A stretch of 64,000 bases of DNA from JADLBR01 sp964651705 (lineage in GTDB: Bacteria > Verrucomicrobiota > Verrucomicrobiia > JADLBR01): the NCBI GenBank assembly GCA_964651705.1, contig CAZYWZ010000010.1:25447-89446 (forward strand). Reading direction: 5' to 3'. The stretch's first letter is position 1; the number at the start of each line of letters is the position of its first letter. Below, piece after piece: positions 19,401 to 27,124 of this stretch. Made by a program: the position numbers and the translations under genes. The notes below the pieces were generated by a model. It worked only from the letters and a program-made list of their open reading frames with translations, ran no database searches and was not told where the DNA came from.

Positions 19401-19870
19401 CAGCGGGCGTAGCGCGCGACCACGGGATCGAAACCCACCAGGGTCGTTGCGGCCGGCTCATCCACGTGCCGGATCGTCACCGCCTTCAATATCTGCCCAA
19501 AGTCGGGGCTGTCGCTGAATAGGAGCTCCGCCGCGGCGATGGTGTCATGCGTGCGCCGCTGGACGTGCCGGAAACCACCCAGCCGCACGGGCCGCCCGAG
19601 GTCAAAATCGACGAAGGTCCTGTCCCCCAGATGCCTCGAAGCATACTCGGACCCTCTGCCGCCCGGGCCAGGGGCCTTGAGGATATTCGCCGCCGCAAAG
19701 TCCGCGCTGAATGCCTCGGCCGCCGCGATGATCTTCGGCTCGGGCCCCGCGACCAACCGGGTGAAGCCAGCCTCGCACGGCGCCATCATCGCGAGGCACG
19801 CGCCCGCGACCCACGGCACCAGGAGACCCTTCGTAGATCCACGCCCACCGCAATCCGTTTCGATCGTCAT
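16499..19870 (-). CDS. GH38-type alpha-mannosidase-like protein
   Basis: An 1123-residue exported enzyme. After a signal-like N-terminus, residues ~40-180 resemble a discoidin/F5-8C module. The GH38 domain begins at ~283, where HSHTDIGY supplies the zinc ligands His290 or His292 and Asp294. The phrase MISDVPGYTWG (~405) contains Asp408, the likely nucleophile. The long beta-rich C-terminal part (~640-1123) fits GH38 C-terminal domains. Family members cleave alpha-mannosides, which fits the mannose-6-phosphate isomerase in the same operon. HSHTDIGY deviates slightly from the commoner HNDPGW-type motif, so other GH38-like activities remain possible. A GAGGGAGAG stretch precedes the start. Confidence 0.83.
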   Translation of the reverse strand: MTIETDCGGRGSTKGLLVPWVAGACLAMMAPCEAGFTRLVAGPEPKIIAAAEAFSADFAAANILKAPGPGGRGSEYASRHLGDRTFVDFDLGRPVRLGGFRHVQRRTHDTIAAAELLFSDSPDFGQILKAVTIRHVDEPAATTLVGFDPVVARYARWRVTSVLPGRSPNVGGCGVAFFLAGETEPSPGGIGIGARAVSIIRRQDGGPVQPLRVSFEYPYAEALRATVRVEGQAERMVDLGFGSRTLDYEIPAVDTARRAAISIEADGASIASATIPLKPARPMTVYVLPHSHTDIGYTAIQTDIEEKQVNNLLQGIADARRTSGSPEGARFIWNVEVLWAADLYLGRLPETRRAEFFEAVRRGQVALNGMYLNELTGLCRPEELVRLFRRATGLGERCGVKVDSAMISDVPGYTWGTVTAMSQAGIRYFSVAPNYFDRIGDILVQWENKPFWWVGPDGESKVLVWIPFWGYAMSHRYRALTPALVEEFCDALEKREYPYDIAYVRWAGHGDNAVPDASICDFIRDWNAAHESPRFIISSTSEAFRAFESRHGDALPRVRGDWTPYWEDGAGSSAAETAMNRASSERLSQAEALWAMLDPAGYPAEKFAEAWNNVLLYSEHTWGAYCAITEPENPFTVDQWDIKRSYAAAANVQSRQRLSEAAQAGSGFEPRPPGAPIDEKPAYEIDIYNTTSWTRTGLALVPRELSLGANFVTDAGGEPVPAQRLASRELAVLVRDLPPFSGRRYTVAREGAPATGDGPKLTGAMIENGKIRVRVDEATGAIVELRAGGIDGNLVDTSGGGALNDYLYMIGDDPGGLKRNGPVTIIARDRGPLVAALMVESDAPGCHRLRREVRVVAGEGHVELIDTVDKRRLEAGDYRDRAGKESVNFGFPFNVPGGEIRLDAPLCVFRPGRDQMPSACKNWLTVGRWADVSNEDFGVTWVTVDAPLVQVGGITATLLNSQTDPEAWRKRIEPTQKLYAWVMNNHWGTNYRAYQEGPVVFRFVLRPHRGTTAAEASRFAAEFSQPLVVVPGRGRAPGGVPRLRVEPADVLVTALKPSDDRKALMVRLFGASGEAREARLTWSGPGPKRLYLSDTSERPGREVTGPVAIPAWGLVTVRAELAQ

Positions 19871-19882
19871 GCTCGCTCTCCC

Positions 19883-21229
19883 TCACCGTCTCCACCCCGC
19901 CTCGATCTCCTCGAGGGTCCGTCCCTTCGTCTCGGGAACGAAACTGGCCACGAACACCAGGCTCAACAGGCTCAGGCCACCGTAGACCCAGAAGGTCCGC
20001 GACGGCCCGAGCGCCTCGAGCAGCATGGGAAAGGTCTGCGACACGGCAAAGCACGACAGCCACAGTAGGGAAATGGACACCGCCATGGCCCGACCGCGGA
20101 ATTTGTTGGGGAAGATCTCGGAATTGACGATCCACGACACCGGACCCATCGCCATCGCGAACGCCGCCACGAATGCGAGAATCCCGCCCAGCAGCAACCA
20201 CCCCGGACCTCCGCGGCCAAACAACAGCCCGACCATGAAGAGCGAAATCGCCTGAACCGCGGTGCCGATGAGCAGCAGCGGTCGCCGACCCGCCCGGTCC
20301 ACGAAAGCGATCGCGACAAAGGTGAACAGCAGGTTGACGGCCCCCACGGTGACGGTCTGCGCAAAGGCCGCATCCCGGGCCGCCCCGGCGGCCTTGAAGA
20401 TCTCGGGGGCATAATACATCACGGTGTTGATGCCGCTCAGCTGGCTGAACACCGCCAGCAGCGCACCGATCGCCAGCGGCCGGCGATAGGCCGCAAACAA
20501 CTCGGACCACCTCCCCGCCTCCTGGGCGAGCGCCGACCGGATCTCCGCGACCTCACGCGCCGCATTCTCGGGTCCTCCGATGCGGTCGAGGATCTCCAGC
20601 GCGCGCCCCTCCAACCCCGCCTTCATCAGCCATCGCGGGCTCTCCGGCACGAACGCCAGCAGGCCCCCGAACACCACCGACGGCAGCACCAGCGAGCCGA
20701 ACATCCACCGCCAGCCCCGATCCACATTCCACGCTTCGTCCCCCAACCGCTGGATCTGCAAATTCACGAAGAAGACCACCAGGATCCCCACCACGATCGC
20801 CAACTGGTACAGCGCCACCAGCCGCCCGCGGAACTTCTCCGGGGAAACCTCCGCGATATATATCGGCGAAAGGATCGACGCCGCCCCGATCGCAAGACCC
20901 CCGGCGAACCGCGCCCACGCGAACTGCGCCAGGGTCGCCGGCATCGCCGACGCCACCGACGACACCGCAAACAGCGCCGCGCACAGAAGCAGGCTCGCCT
21001 TGCGGCCAAGGCGGTCCCCCACCGGGCCGCCGAACATCGCCCCGAGCATGCAGCCCACCAGCACGCTCGAAGCCGCCCATCCCTTCAGTTCCGCCGATAG
21101 CCCGAAATGCGCCTGGAGGAACCCGATGGCCCCCGACACCACCGCCGTGTCATAGCCAAACAGGAACCCGCCAAACGCCGCCACCAGGCTGATGAGCAGG
21201 ATGTAACCCAGATTCAGATCGCGCTTCAT
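19883..21229 (-). CDS. MFS sugar transporter, sugar-porter type
   Basis: A 448-residue inner-membrane permease with about twelve hydrophobic segments. Signature blocks of the sugar-porter branch are present: GYDTAVVSGAI in helix 1, DRLGRK between helices 2 and 3, PESPRWLM, QLSGINTVMYYAPEIF, DRAGRR and PETKGRTLEE at the end. It would import a mono- or disaccharide by proton symport. The start at 21229 has GGAGGG ten bases upstream; the frame to 21301 is excluded because it runs into a repeat. It sits between the isomerase and the GH38 gene, so it probably imports sugars released by the operon's own hydrolases. Confidence 0.9.
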   Translation of the reverse strand: MKRDLNLGYILLISLVAAFGGFLFGYDTAVVSGAIGFLQAHFGLSAELKGWAASSVLVGCMLGAMFGGPVGDRLGRKASLLLCAALFAVSSVASAMPATLAQFAWARFAGGLAIGAASILSPIYIAEVSPEKFRGRLVALYQLAIVVGILVVFFVNLQIQRLGDEAWNVDRGWRWMFGSLVLPSVVFGGLLAFVPESPRWLMKAGLEGRALEILDRIGGPENAAREVAEIRSALAQEAGRWSELFAAYRRPLAIGALLAVFSQLSGINTVMYYAPEIFKAAGAARDAAFAQTVTVGAVNLLFTFVAIAFVDRAGRRPLLLIGTAVQAISLFMVGLLFGRGGPGWLLLGGILAFVAAFAMAMGPVSWIVNSEIFPNKFRGRAMAVSISLLWLSCFAVSQTFPMLLEALGPSRTFWVYGGLSLLSLVFVASFVPETKGRTLEEIEAGWRR

Positions 21230-21249
21230 CGCACAGCCCTCCGACGGGT

Positions 21250-21329
21250 AACCACGAATCGACACGAATGGACACCAATTCCATTCATGGTGCGCCGGCA
21301 TTGGTGTCCATTCGCGTTCATTCGTGGTT
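21250..21329. repeat. Inverted repeat with 29-base stem between isomerase and MFS genes
   Basis: Arms at 21250-21278 and 21301-21329 are complementary at 26 of 29 positions, with a 22-base loop. The arms contain ACCACGAAT and GAATGGACACCAA. The downstream edge falls on the first base of the TGA of the isomerase gene, so the stem-loop fills most of the 99-base gap between two operon genes. In the polycistronic mRNA it would form a strong structure, possibly a processing or attenuation site. Its arms resemble the repeat at 27112-27146 (GTGTCCAT, CGTGGTT). Confidence 0.85.
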
Positions 21330-23101
21330 CACATACCAGTTCTCACGAAGGCCTTCACCGTGGCCGATTCCCGATCGCCGCCGCCGGTCGGCCGCACGGT
21401 GTACCGCCCCGCCGCCGCCGGCACGATAAATGTCTCCGCATAGTGCACGACAAAGGGCGCGAAGGCCCCATCGGGACTCTCCACGATGGCCTCGTCCCCC
21501 TCGACGAGGTTCAACACATTGACGCCGCCACGCACCATGCCGCCGGTGTCGTGCGGCACTCGCCCGGTGAACCAGTGCCGTCGCGTCTCGATGAACTCGC
21601 GCTCGTGCAGGCCCGTGCGCTCCTCGCGCCAGCCGTCGCCCGAGCCCAGCGCCATGATCCGGTTGATCAAATTTTCCCTGACCCACTCCGCATCGCGCTC
21701 CCACTGGATATTCGCCAGCCCGTGCTCGAGATGGATGGGCCGGGGTTTGCCGTCGAGGCCGAGCCGCGCCCAGTCCCACATCTTGAAGGTGAAGATGTAT
21801 GGCGTGGCGCTGATCTCGAGGACCATGCCGTTGCGGCCCGAGCAGTGGCACGTCCCCGCCGGTATCAGGAAATGGTCGTGCTTCTTCGCGGGCCAGCGAT
21901 TCACATATCTCGCGTCATCGAACGGCGCCCCGCCCGCCTGCGCATCGGCCAGATCGCGCGCCATCGCCTCGCGGTCCACCCCGGGCTTGACACCCAGATA
22001 CACGCACGCGTCGGGTGCCGCATCCAGCAGGTAGTAGCTCTCATCCTGCGTGTAATGCATCCCGAACTTCCGCTGGATATACTCCGTCAGCGGGTGCACC
22101 TGGAAGCTCAGGTTGCCGCCGCCCATCGTATCCAGGAAGTCGAATCGGATCGGGAACTCGTCTCCGAAGCGGGCGTGCACCGGCTCGCCCAGCAGCTCCC
22201 TCGGCTGGTCAAACACCAGATCGATCGCGGGAATCTCCACGCGGTGCTCGCCCATGCCGAGCAGCAGGGAGTTCTCCTCCGGCACGCAGTCGAAACACCA
22301 GGCGTAATTCGGCGCGGTCCGGTCTAGATCGCACGCCTCTTTCATCCACTGCCCGCCCCAAGGCCCCGGATCAAAGAAAGGCACCACACGGAACGGGCGG
22401 CGCACGGCCTCGTAAAGCCCGCAGCGAACGGCGCCGCCATCCGCTAACTTTGGCGCGCCGGGATCATTCGTGTCCAAGAGGTAATCGAATCGCCGGAGCA
22501 GCGGGCGCTTCCACCGATCCGCGGCACGCCAATCGATGAAGAATGCCCGTTTGTATTTCAGGCCGGGAGATTCGGCGGCATTCCCTGCCCCGAGGTTCCC
22601 GATCTCGCCGCGCCGCTGCCGCCGCTGTATCTCCCAGCGCGCCAGATCGGCATAGACGAGGATGTCGCCCTCATCGATGAGCCGCGCCCCCACGCCCACC
22701 ACCAGCACCAGGCCGCGCCCCACAGCGGCCGCCCGGGCCCGCAACCGCGTCACGTATGCCGCGCGAAAGAACGCGGGCAGGTCCAACGGGCACAGATAGC
22801 CGAAGACGGGATCGGCGCCACCAAGGTAGGGCGCGCACAACCGCTCGATCTCCTCGGCGGCCTTGAGGGCATCCTGCGCCCGGATCACCAGGGCCGGCTT
22901 CAGCTCTTGGCGGAGGGCATCGCAAACCGCGCCCTCGTCAACGCCCGGATAACACTCGACTGTCAGCACCGTCTTCGGCTTCCCGCGCCCGGCGATCGCA
23001 TCGCGCAACCGCGCGCCGATCGCCCCCCATCCCGCGACGCACGCGCCAGATCCACCGGGCACTTCGATGAACGGCTCCTTGTCGTAGTTGGATCGCCGCA
23101 T
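21329..23101 (-). CDS. Class I mannose-6-phosphate isomerase with extra N-terminal domain
   Basis: A 590-residue cytosolic protein. The C-terminal half carries class I phosphomannose isomerase marks: Gln334 and His336 in NLSFQVHP, Glu354 in the QDESYY block, and His419 in IPAGTCHCSG are the expected zinc ligands. The first ~250 residues are not a standard isomerase domain; they look like a degenerate nucleoside- or uridine-kinase-like fold (VLTVECYPG, DILVYADLARWEIQRRQ) with no intact Walker A. The usual class I enzyme is 300-400 residues, so this is a fusion. It would convert mannose-6-phosphate to fructose-6-phosphate. It starts two bases after the stop of the GH127 gene. Confidence 0.8.
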   Translation of the reverse strand: MRRSNYDKEPFIEVPGGSGACVAGWGAIGARLRDAIAGRGKPKTVLTVECYPGVDEGAVCDALRQELKPALVIRAQDALKAAEEIERLCAPYLGGADPVFGYLCPLDLPAFFRAAYVTRLRARAAAVGRGLVLVVGVGARLIDEGDILVYADLARWEIQRRQRRGEIGNLGAGNAAESPGLKYKRAFFIDWRAADRWKRPLLRRFDYLLDTNDPGAPKLADGGAVRCGLYEAVRRPFRVVPFFDPGPWGGQWMKEACDLDRTAPNYAWCFDCVPEENSLLLGMGEHRVEIPAIDLVFDQPRELLGEPVHARFGDEFPIRFDFLDTMGGGNLSFQVHPLTEYIQRKFGMHYTQDESYYLLDAAPDACVYLGVKPGVDREAMARDLADAQAGGAPFDDARYVNRWPAKKHDHFLIPAGTCHCSGRNGMVLEISATPYIFTFKMWDWARLGLDGKPRPIHLEHGLANIQWERDAEWVRENLINRIMALGSGDGWREERTGLHEREFIETRRHWFTGRVPHDTGGMVRGGVNVLNLVEGDEAIVESPDGAFAPFVVHYAETFIVPAAAGRYTVRPTGGGDRESATVKAFVRTGM

Positions 23102-23103
23102 GA

Positions 23104-25068
23104 TCACTCCGCCGGGGCCGCCGAGGCCCCCATCATTGGCAAGCTCGTTCGCCGAAGCAGGGCTGACCCCAGTGGCCTCAATGTCACCTCGACGGGCTTC
23201 CCGCCAGCATCGCGAAGCGCGCCGCGAAGTCCGATGGGCGGATTGGCCCACGGGGTCTTCAAGTTTCCGCCCTCCAGCGGAGTCAGGACGAACGTCGCAT
23301 CGGGCGCCAGCCGATAGCGCCATGGGCTCTCATCGGCCGGCCGAATCTCCCACATGTGGAAGCCGCTGGGTCTCCCATCCAACGCCGCAAACTCGCGGAT
23401 CGCCTTGCGCTCGTCCGCCAGCGGCAACGAGAAGACCAGCGGCCCCCACTGGTGGTAGAACTCGCCATTGCGGTCCTTCAGGCGACGCACCACGAAGTTG
23501 AAGCCCACTTCGGCGCGATCGCCGGGCTGCCATATCCTGGTGACATCGATGCGGTCCTTGCCGCGCGCCACCTCGGCCCCGGCGCCCGCCTCCACGCCGA
23601 CCTCGCCGGCCCCGATCGGCACGCGCAGGGACAGGGTGAATCGCACCGGTCGCTCGGGATCGACGCGGAACACGACGCGATCCGAGAAGGGGAAATCGGT
23701 CTCCGAGGCGATCTCGACGCCGACGTCGGCGATCCGCGTGCGCACGCGACACGGCCCATGCCCGTTGACGATCAGCGCAGGCCGCCGGTCGTCGCGATAC
23801 CACATCCCCTCGACGTAATAGGGCATCAGACGGCCGGCCTGGAGCGTGCAGCAGGCGGCCGCCTCGTGCCACGCGGAATAGAGGAATCGCTGGGCGTGGC
23901 GGTGCTCGTCGGCCCTGAGCTGGTTATCGCTCGTCAGGTAGCGCACGGCCCTGTTGACCGGCTGGAACCGCGCGCCCTGCGCGGCGTTCAGGCACACCCG
24001 CTCGATCCGATGACCCACGGCTAGGTCCCCGGACCACGCCAGTATCCGGTTCAATGACGAGACCCCCTCGGTCATGGTGCAATATTCTGCCGGCATGTCG
24101 GCCGAACCCAACCGCCCCTCGACGGACTCATCGCCCACCACGCCGCCGCCCGGGTTCGCGTGCCGGTCGAACTTGGCGAGGGCGTTGGCCGCGGCCTGGC
24201 CATACCTCGGATCCCCGGTCAGCGCATGCAGCACCGCGGGCATGTGCAACCCCTCCATGATGTGCGGCGTGTGCTCGCGCCACGGTTGCCCCATGTCCAG
24301 GAGAAGATCCAGCTTCATGTCCCGGTCCCGGGACTTGAGCTTCTGAAAATCCTCGTAGAGCCAGATGGCGCCGTCGCGATAGACGGCCTTGCCGGTCAGC
24401 CGGTACAGCCATTCCAGCGTGTCCATGTACCCGACGCCGTGCGACAGCCCGCCCAGGCCCTTGTCCGCCCCAAAATAGGTCGTGCCCCGATACTTCGACA
24501 GCGTCAGCTGCACCGCCCGCTCGATCGCGGCCAGAATCCTCTTGTCCCCGGTGAACTCGTGGTACGCCAGCATCGCCTGAAAAATCCGGCTCTGCACCCA
24601 CAGTTCGCCGTTCTCTCCCGAGGTCGGGAACCGCGTCTCCGGCGAGTAGATGCCGATGTATCCATCCTCGCCTTGAGTCGCCAGCAGCGCCTCCATCCAA
24701 TCCGCGACCCGTTTTTTCTGCGCGTCATCTCCCACGAGGTACGCCATGCGCACGATCGAGTCCTTCCAGTACCCCTCGTGCTCGCCGCTCCACCAGCACC
24801 GCTGGCGCTTCTCTCCCGGGATCTCCGCGAAGCCGCCCGCCACGCGCTCGTGTTTCTCGAAGACCCGAAGGTTCACGGCGTTGGAGACCTTGTGATAATT
24901 GCCCGTCAGCCCCTGCTCCAGATCCAGCCGCATCTGCTCCCGTATCCAGCCCTCGGGCATCACCTCCCCCGACCGCAGAGGGCAGAACACCGGATCCCCC
25001 CTGGCACCCGATGACACCAGGGTCCCGAACCCGAATGCAAAAACGAATGCGCCAAGTCCCGCTCTCAT
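23104..25068 (-). CDS. GH127-type beta-L-arabinofuranosidase (DUF1680 family)
   Basis: A 654-residue exported enzyme. The (alpha/alpha)6-barrel region runs from ~35 to ~430. The zinc/thiol site of GH127 is recognisable: Glu328 and Cys330 in EYC, then the Cys406-Cys407 pair in ACCTLQAGR. The first Cys of that pair is the nucleophile in characterised GH127 enzymes; Glu314 is a candidate acid/base. Spacing between these residues matches the known family closely. The N-terminus is a signal peptide starting at 25068 after AAGGTGGAG; the frame to 25335 reads through repeat DNA and the cupin gene and is rejected. It would remove terminal L-arabinofuranose residues. Confidence 0.85.
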   Translation of the reverse strand: MRAGLGAFVFAFGFGTLVSSGARGDPVFCPLRSGEVMPEGWIREQMRLDLEQGLTGNYHKVSNAVNLRVFEKHERVAGGFAEIPGEKRQRCWWSGEHEGYWKDSIVRMAYLVGDDAQKKRVADWMEALLATQGEDGYIGIYSPETRFPTSGENGELWVQSRIFQAMLAYHEFTGDKRILAAIERAVQLTLSKYRGTTYFGADKGLGGLSHGVGYMDTLEWLYRLTGKAVYRDGAIWLYEDFQKLKSRDRDMKLDLLLDMGQPWREHTPHIMEGLHMPAVLHALTGDPRYGQAAANALAKFDRHANPGGGVVGDESVEGRLGSADMPAEYCTMTEGVSSLNRILAWSGDLAVGHRIERVCLNAAQGARFQPVNRAVRYLTSDNQLRADEHRHAQRFLYSAWHEAAACCTLQAGRLMPYYVEGMWYRDDRRPALIVNGHGPCRVRTRIADVGVEIASETDFPFSDRVVFRVDPERPVRFTLSLRVPIGAGEVGVEAGAGAEVARGKDRIDVTRIWQPGDRAEVGFNFVVRRLKDRNGEFYHQWGPLVFSLPLADERKAIREFAALDGRPSGFHMWEIRPADESPWRYRLAPDATFVLTPLEGGNLKTPWANPPIGLRGALRDAGGKPVEVTLRPLGSALLRRTSLPMMGASAAPAE

Positions 25069-25080
25069 TCTCACTCCACC

Positions 25081-25121
25081 TTGAAAGTTGAATGTCGGAT
25101 GTTGGTTGTTGGACGTTGACC
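25081..25121. repeat. Heptanucleotide tandem array (TTGNNNG type)
   Basis: About six degenerate 7-base units in register: ttgaaag, ttgaatg, tcggatg, ttggttg, ttggacg, ttgacct. It occupies the spacer between the cupin and GH127 genes, directly before the GH127 ribosome-binding site. The exact 7-base period with a fixed TTG start and variable inner bases resembles the short tandem heptamers known from other bacteria. Confidence 0.8.
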
Positions 25122-25129
25122 TCCACCCC

Positions 25130-25528
25130 TCATCCCTCCCCCTCCTTCGGCCGATCAAAGTCGTCCTCGTACCGGGTGATATCCTCCTGCTGCCAATTCC
25201 CGAATGCCACCTCCAGCACGCGCACCGGCCGATCGCTCGGGCAAGAGAGCCGATGTTTCTCCCCGGCCCGGATCCAGATCTCCTCGCCCGCCCGACAGTC
25301 GCGCGCCTCCTCCCCGACCTGCACCCTCGCGCCATCGTCCAGCACGATCCACAGTTCCGCGCGGCCCCTGTGCGACTGCAGGCTCAGGCGCTGCCCCGGC
25401 AGCACCGTCATCAGGCTCACCGTGCAAGGCGCGTTGTGCGCGTATTGCCGGAACGAGCCCCACGGGCGCTCGACGAACGAGATCGCCGGCATCTCCTCCG
25501 GAATCCCATGATCAGCTCGTTTTTCCAT
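25130..25528 (-). CDS. Small cupin, phosphomannose isomerase type II-like
   Basis: A 132-residue single-domain cupin. The pattern RPWGSF near the start, SLQSHRGRAELWIVLDDGAR in the first cupin motif and GEKHRLSC in the second match the isomerase half of type II mannose-6-phosphate isomerase / mannose-1-phosphate guanylyltransferase proteins. Metal ligands would be the His of SHRGR, the Glu of AELW and the His of EKHRL. It may be a second phosphosugar isomerase or epimerase acting with the neighbouring isomerases. The start at 25528 is preferred over 25564, whose extra residues are encoded by a heptad repeat. No ribosome-binding site is evident. Confidence 0.72.
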   Translation of the reverse strand: MEKRADHGIPEEMPAISFVERPWGSFRQYAHNAPCTVSLMTVLPGQRLSLQSHRGRAELWIVLDDGARVQVGEEARDCRAGEEIWIRAGEKHRLSCPSDRPVRVLEVAFGNWQQEDITRYEDDFDRPKEGEG

Positions 25529-25536
25529 GTGTCCGG

Positions 25537-25578
25537 TGTTGGGTGTTGGGTGTTGAATGTTCATTGTTGAATGTTGAG
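25537..25578. repeat. Heptanucleotide tandem array (TGTTNNN x6) at a gene end
   Basis: Six 7-base units in perfect register: tgttggg, tgttggg, tgttgaa, tgttcat, tgttgaa, tgttgag. The array begins a few bases before the cupin start codon and runs into the coding end of the glucose-6-phosphate isomerase, supplying its last codons (Asn-Ile-Gln-Gln) and TGA stop. It is the same family as the array at 25081-25121. Confidence 0.85.
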
Positions 25579-26136
25579 ACCGTCCCTATCGACCATCGCG
25601 GCCACCCCCGCCCTCTCCACCACGACCATGCGGAAATTCCTCTCCGCGATGGCCCCGTAATCGTGCCCCGCATCCGCGGGATATACCCCTATATATACCA
25701 GCGGGACATCGCCCGTGTTCATGGTGCGGTGCGCCGCGTGGCCGGGCACGTACACGACGCGCCCTTCCCCCAGCGGCTCGATCCGGCTCTCGCCGGTCGC
25801 TTCGTCCTCCAACAGCATGCATCCCTCGCCTCGCAGGCCGACATACACCTCCGCCGCCTCGCGCCGCGAATGCAGGTGCCCCTTGGTCAGGTAATACTCA
25901 TCGCCCACCCGACCGGGGTACAGGACACCCAGACCATAGTGGAGATCGCCCGGGCGATCTCCCGCCTCGATGCTGGAGACCGTGTACAATACCGGATCGC
26001 CCTGCGCCTGCGCCGCCCCGTACGCCGCCGCATCCGCGAAACACCCGCGCAGATCCGACAGCCGACGCCGCACCACCGGTGCGCCGACGATGACGCCCGC
26101 CTCCAGATCCAACCGCGCCGCCAGCTCACCCCACAT
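25561..26136 (-). CDS. Cupin-type glucose-6-phosphate isomerase
   Basis: A 191-residue cytosolic enzyme of the metal-dependent cupin GPI family, which interconverts glucose-6-phosphate and fructose-6-phosphate. The key motif is KGHLHSRREAAEVYVGLRGEG (residues ~88-108), whose two His and one Glu bind metal, with the fourth ligand in GHAAHRTMN further on. It overlaps the end of the kinase gene by 11 bases, so both are translated together. Its final codons and stop lie in a heptad repeat (25537-25578). This cupin form is commoner in archaea and scattered bacteria than the PGI superfamily enzyme. Confidence 0.85.
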   Translation of the reverse strand: MWGELAARLDLEAGVIVGAPVVRRRLSDLRGCFADAAAYGAAQAQGDPVLYTVSSIEAGDRPGDLHYGLGVLYPGRVGDEYYLTKGHLHSRREAAEVYVGLRGEGCMLLEDEATGESRIEPLGEGRVVYVPGHAAHRTMNTGDVPLVYIGVYPADAGHDYGAIAERNFRMVVVERAGVAAMVDRDGLNIQQ

Positions 26137-27124
26137 CGTGCGCCCTCAGGTTCTCGATCATCTCGTCCTGCCCCGAGATGCCCATCAGCCCCAACGCCAG
26201 CATCGTCGCCCCCGCCACCGGGCTCAGGATCGGGCGCCGGACCACCGCGCCAGGCAATCGCCGCATGATCGCCGCCTCGATCATCGCGCGGTATGTTGCG
26301 TCTTTTGTCCCCACGCCCCCGGTGATGACAACATCCGGCCCCTCGCCCGTCGGAACCCGCGCGTGATTCGCCGCCACCATCTCCGCCAAGGCCTCCGCCC
26401 CACGCTCGAGGATGGTCCGCCCCACCGGATCCCCAGCCACCGCCAACCCGCTGACCCCGGGCGCCAGCGCCGCAATCTCCGTCCGGCTCAGGCCCTCCTC
26501 GTGCACCCGGCGCAGGATCTCCCCCACCGCCCCGATCCCCAACCACTCGAACACCGCCGCCCGCAATGGGCTCTCCAGTTCCCGGCCATCGGCCATCCGC
26601 ACCGCCGCCACCATCGCCTCCCGCCCCAAAAAATAGCCGCTCCCCTCGTCAGCCAACAGCGCGCCCCAACCGCCCGTCTGCCACCACCGCCCTTCCGCCG
26701 ACCGCCCATAGCACGAGGATCCCGTCCCCACGATCAAGGCGATCCCCGGCCTCCCCGCCAACCCTCCCGCCAGCGCGATCCGGATGTCGTGATCGATCTC
26801 GACCTCCGCCCCACCCAACCCACACTCCCGCAGCATCCCACGAAAAACTTCACGCGATGCCTCGTGCGTCACCCCCGCCATCCCGGCGAATACCGCCCCC
26901 ACGTCGCGCGCCGCCGCGCCCGCCCCATCCAGCGCAGCCCCGATCGCCGCCCTCAGGTTCCCCAGCGCCTCCCCCGCCCCCGCGTGGTGCACGTTCGCCA
27001 ACCCCGTCTCGCCGCGCCCCACCACCCTCCCGCACGCATCGGCCAGACAGGCCCGCGTCCGCGTCCCGCCACCATCAATGCCAAGCGCCAGAGCGACCCC
27101 GCGGCCATCAGCATCCGTGTCCAT
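26126..27124 (-). CDS. BadF/BadG-type ATPase, probable N-acetylglucosamine or sugar kinase
   Basis: A 332-residue kinase of the ASKHA fold. The first phosphate loop GIDGGGTRTRACLAD is at residues ~15-29; the second is ALIVGTGSSCYGR (~128), followed by GGWGALLADEGSGYFLG, typical of N-acetylglucosamine kinase and BadF-like ATPases. Adenosine-loop text (ITGGVGTKD) is present near 270. It probably phosphorylates a sugar imported by the MFS transporter. It is the promoter-proximal gene of the operon. Its start codon lies inside a dispersed repeat (27112-27146), and residues 2-5 are repeat-encoded. No ATG or GTG start was found between this codon and the conserved core. Confidence 0.82.
   Translation of the reverse strand: MDTDADGRGVALALGIDGGGTRTRACLADACGRVVGRGETGLANVHHAGAGEALGNLRAAIGAALDGAGAAARDVGAVFAGMAGVTHEASREVFRGMLRECGLGGAEVEIDHDIRIALAGGLAGRPGIALIVGTGSSCYGRSAEGRWWQTGGWGALLADEGSGYFLGREAMVAAVRMADGRELESPLRAAVFEWLGIGAVGEILRRVHEEGLSRTEIAALAPGVSGLAVAGDPVGRTILERGAEALAEMVAANHARVPTGEGPDVVITGGVGTKDATYRAMIEAAIMRRLPGAVVRRPILSPVAGATMLALGLMGISGQDEMIENLRAHDVG

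Noticed and set aside
25081..25578. Heptad arrays considered as a CRISPR array
   Set aside because: Units are seven bases with no spacers, and no cas genes are present.
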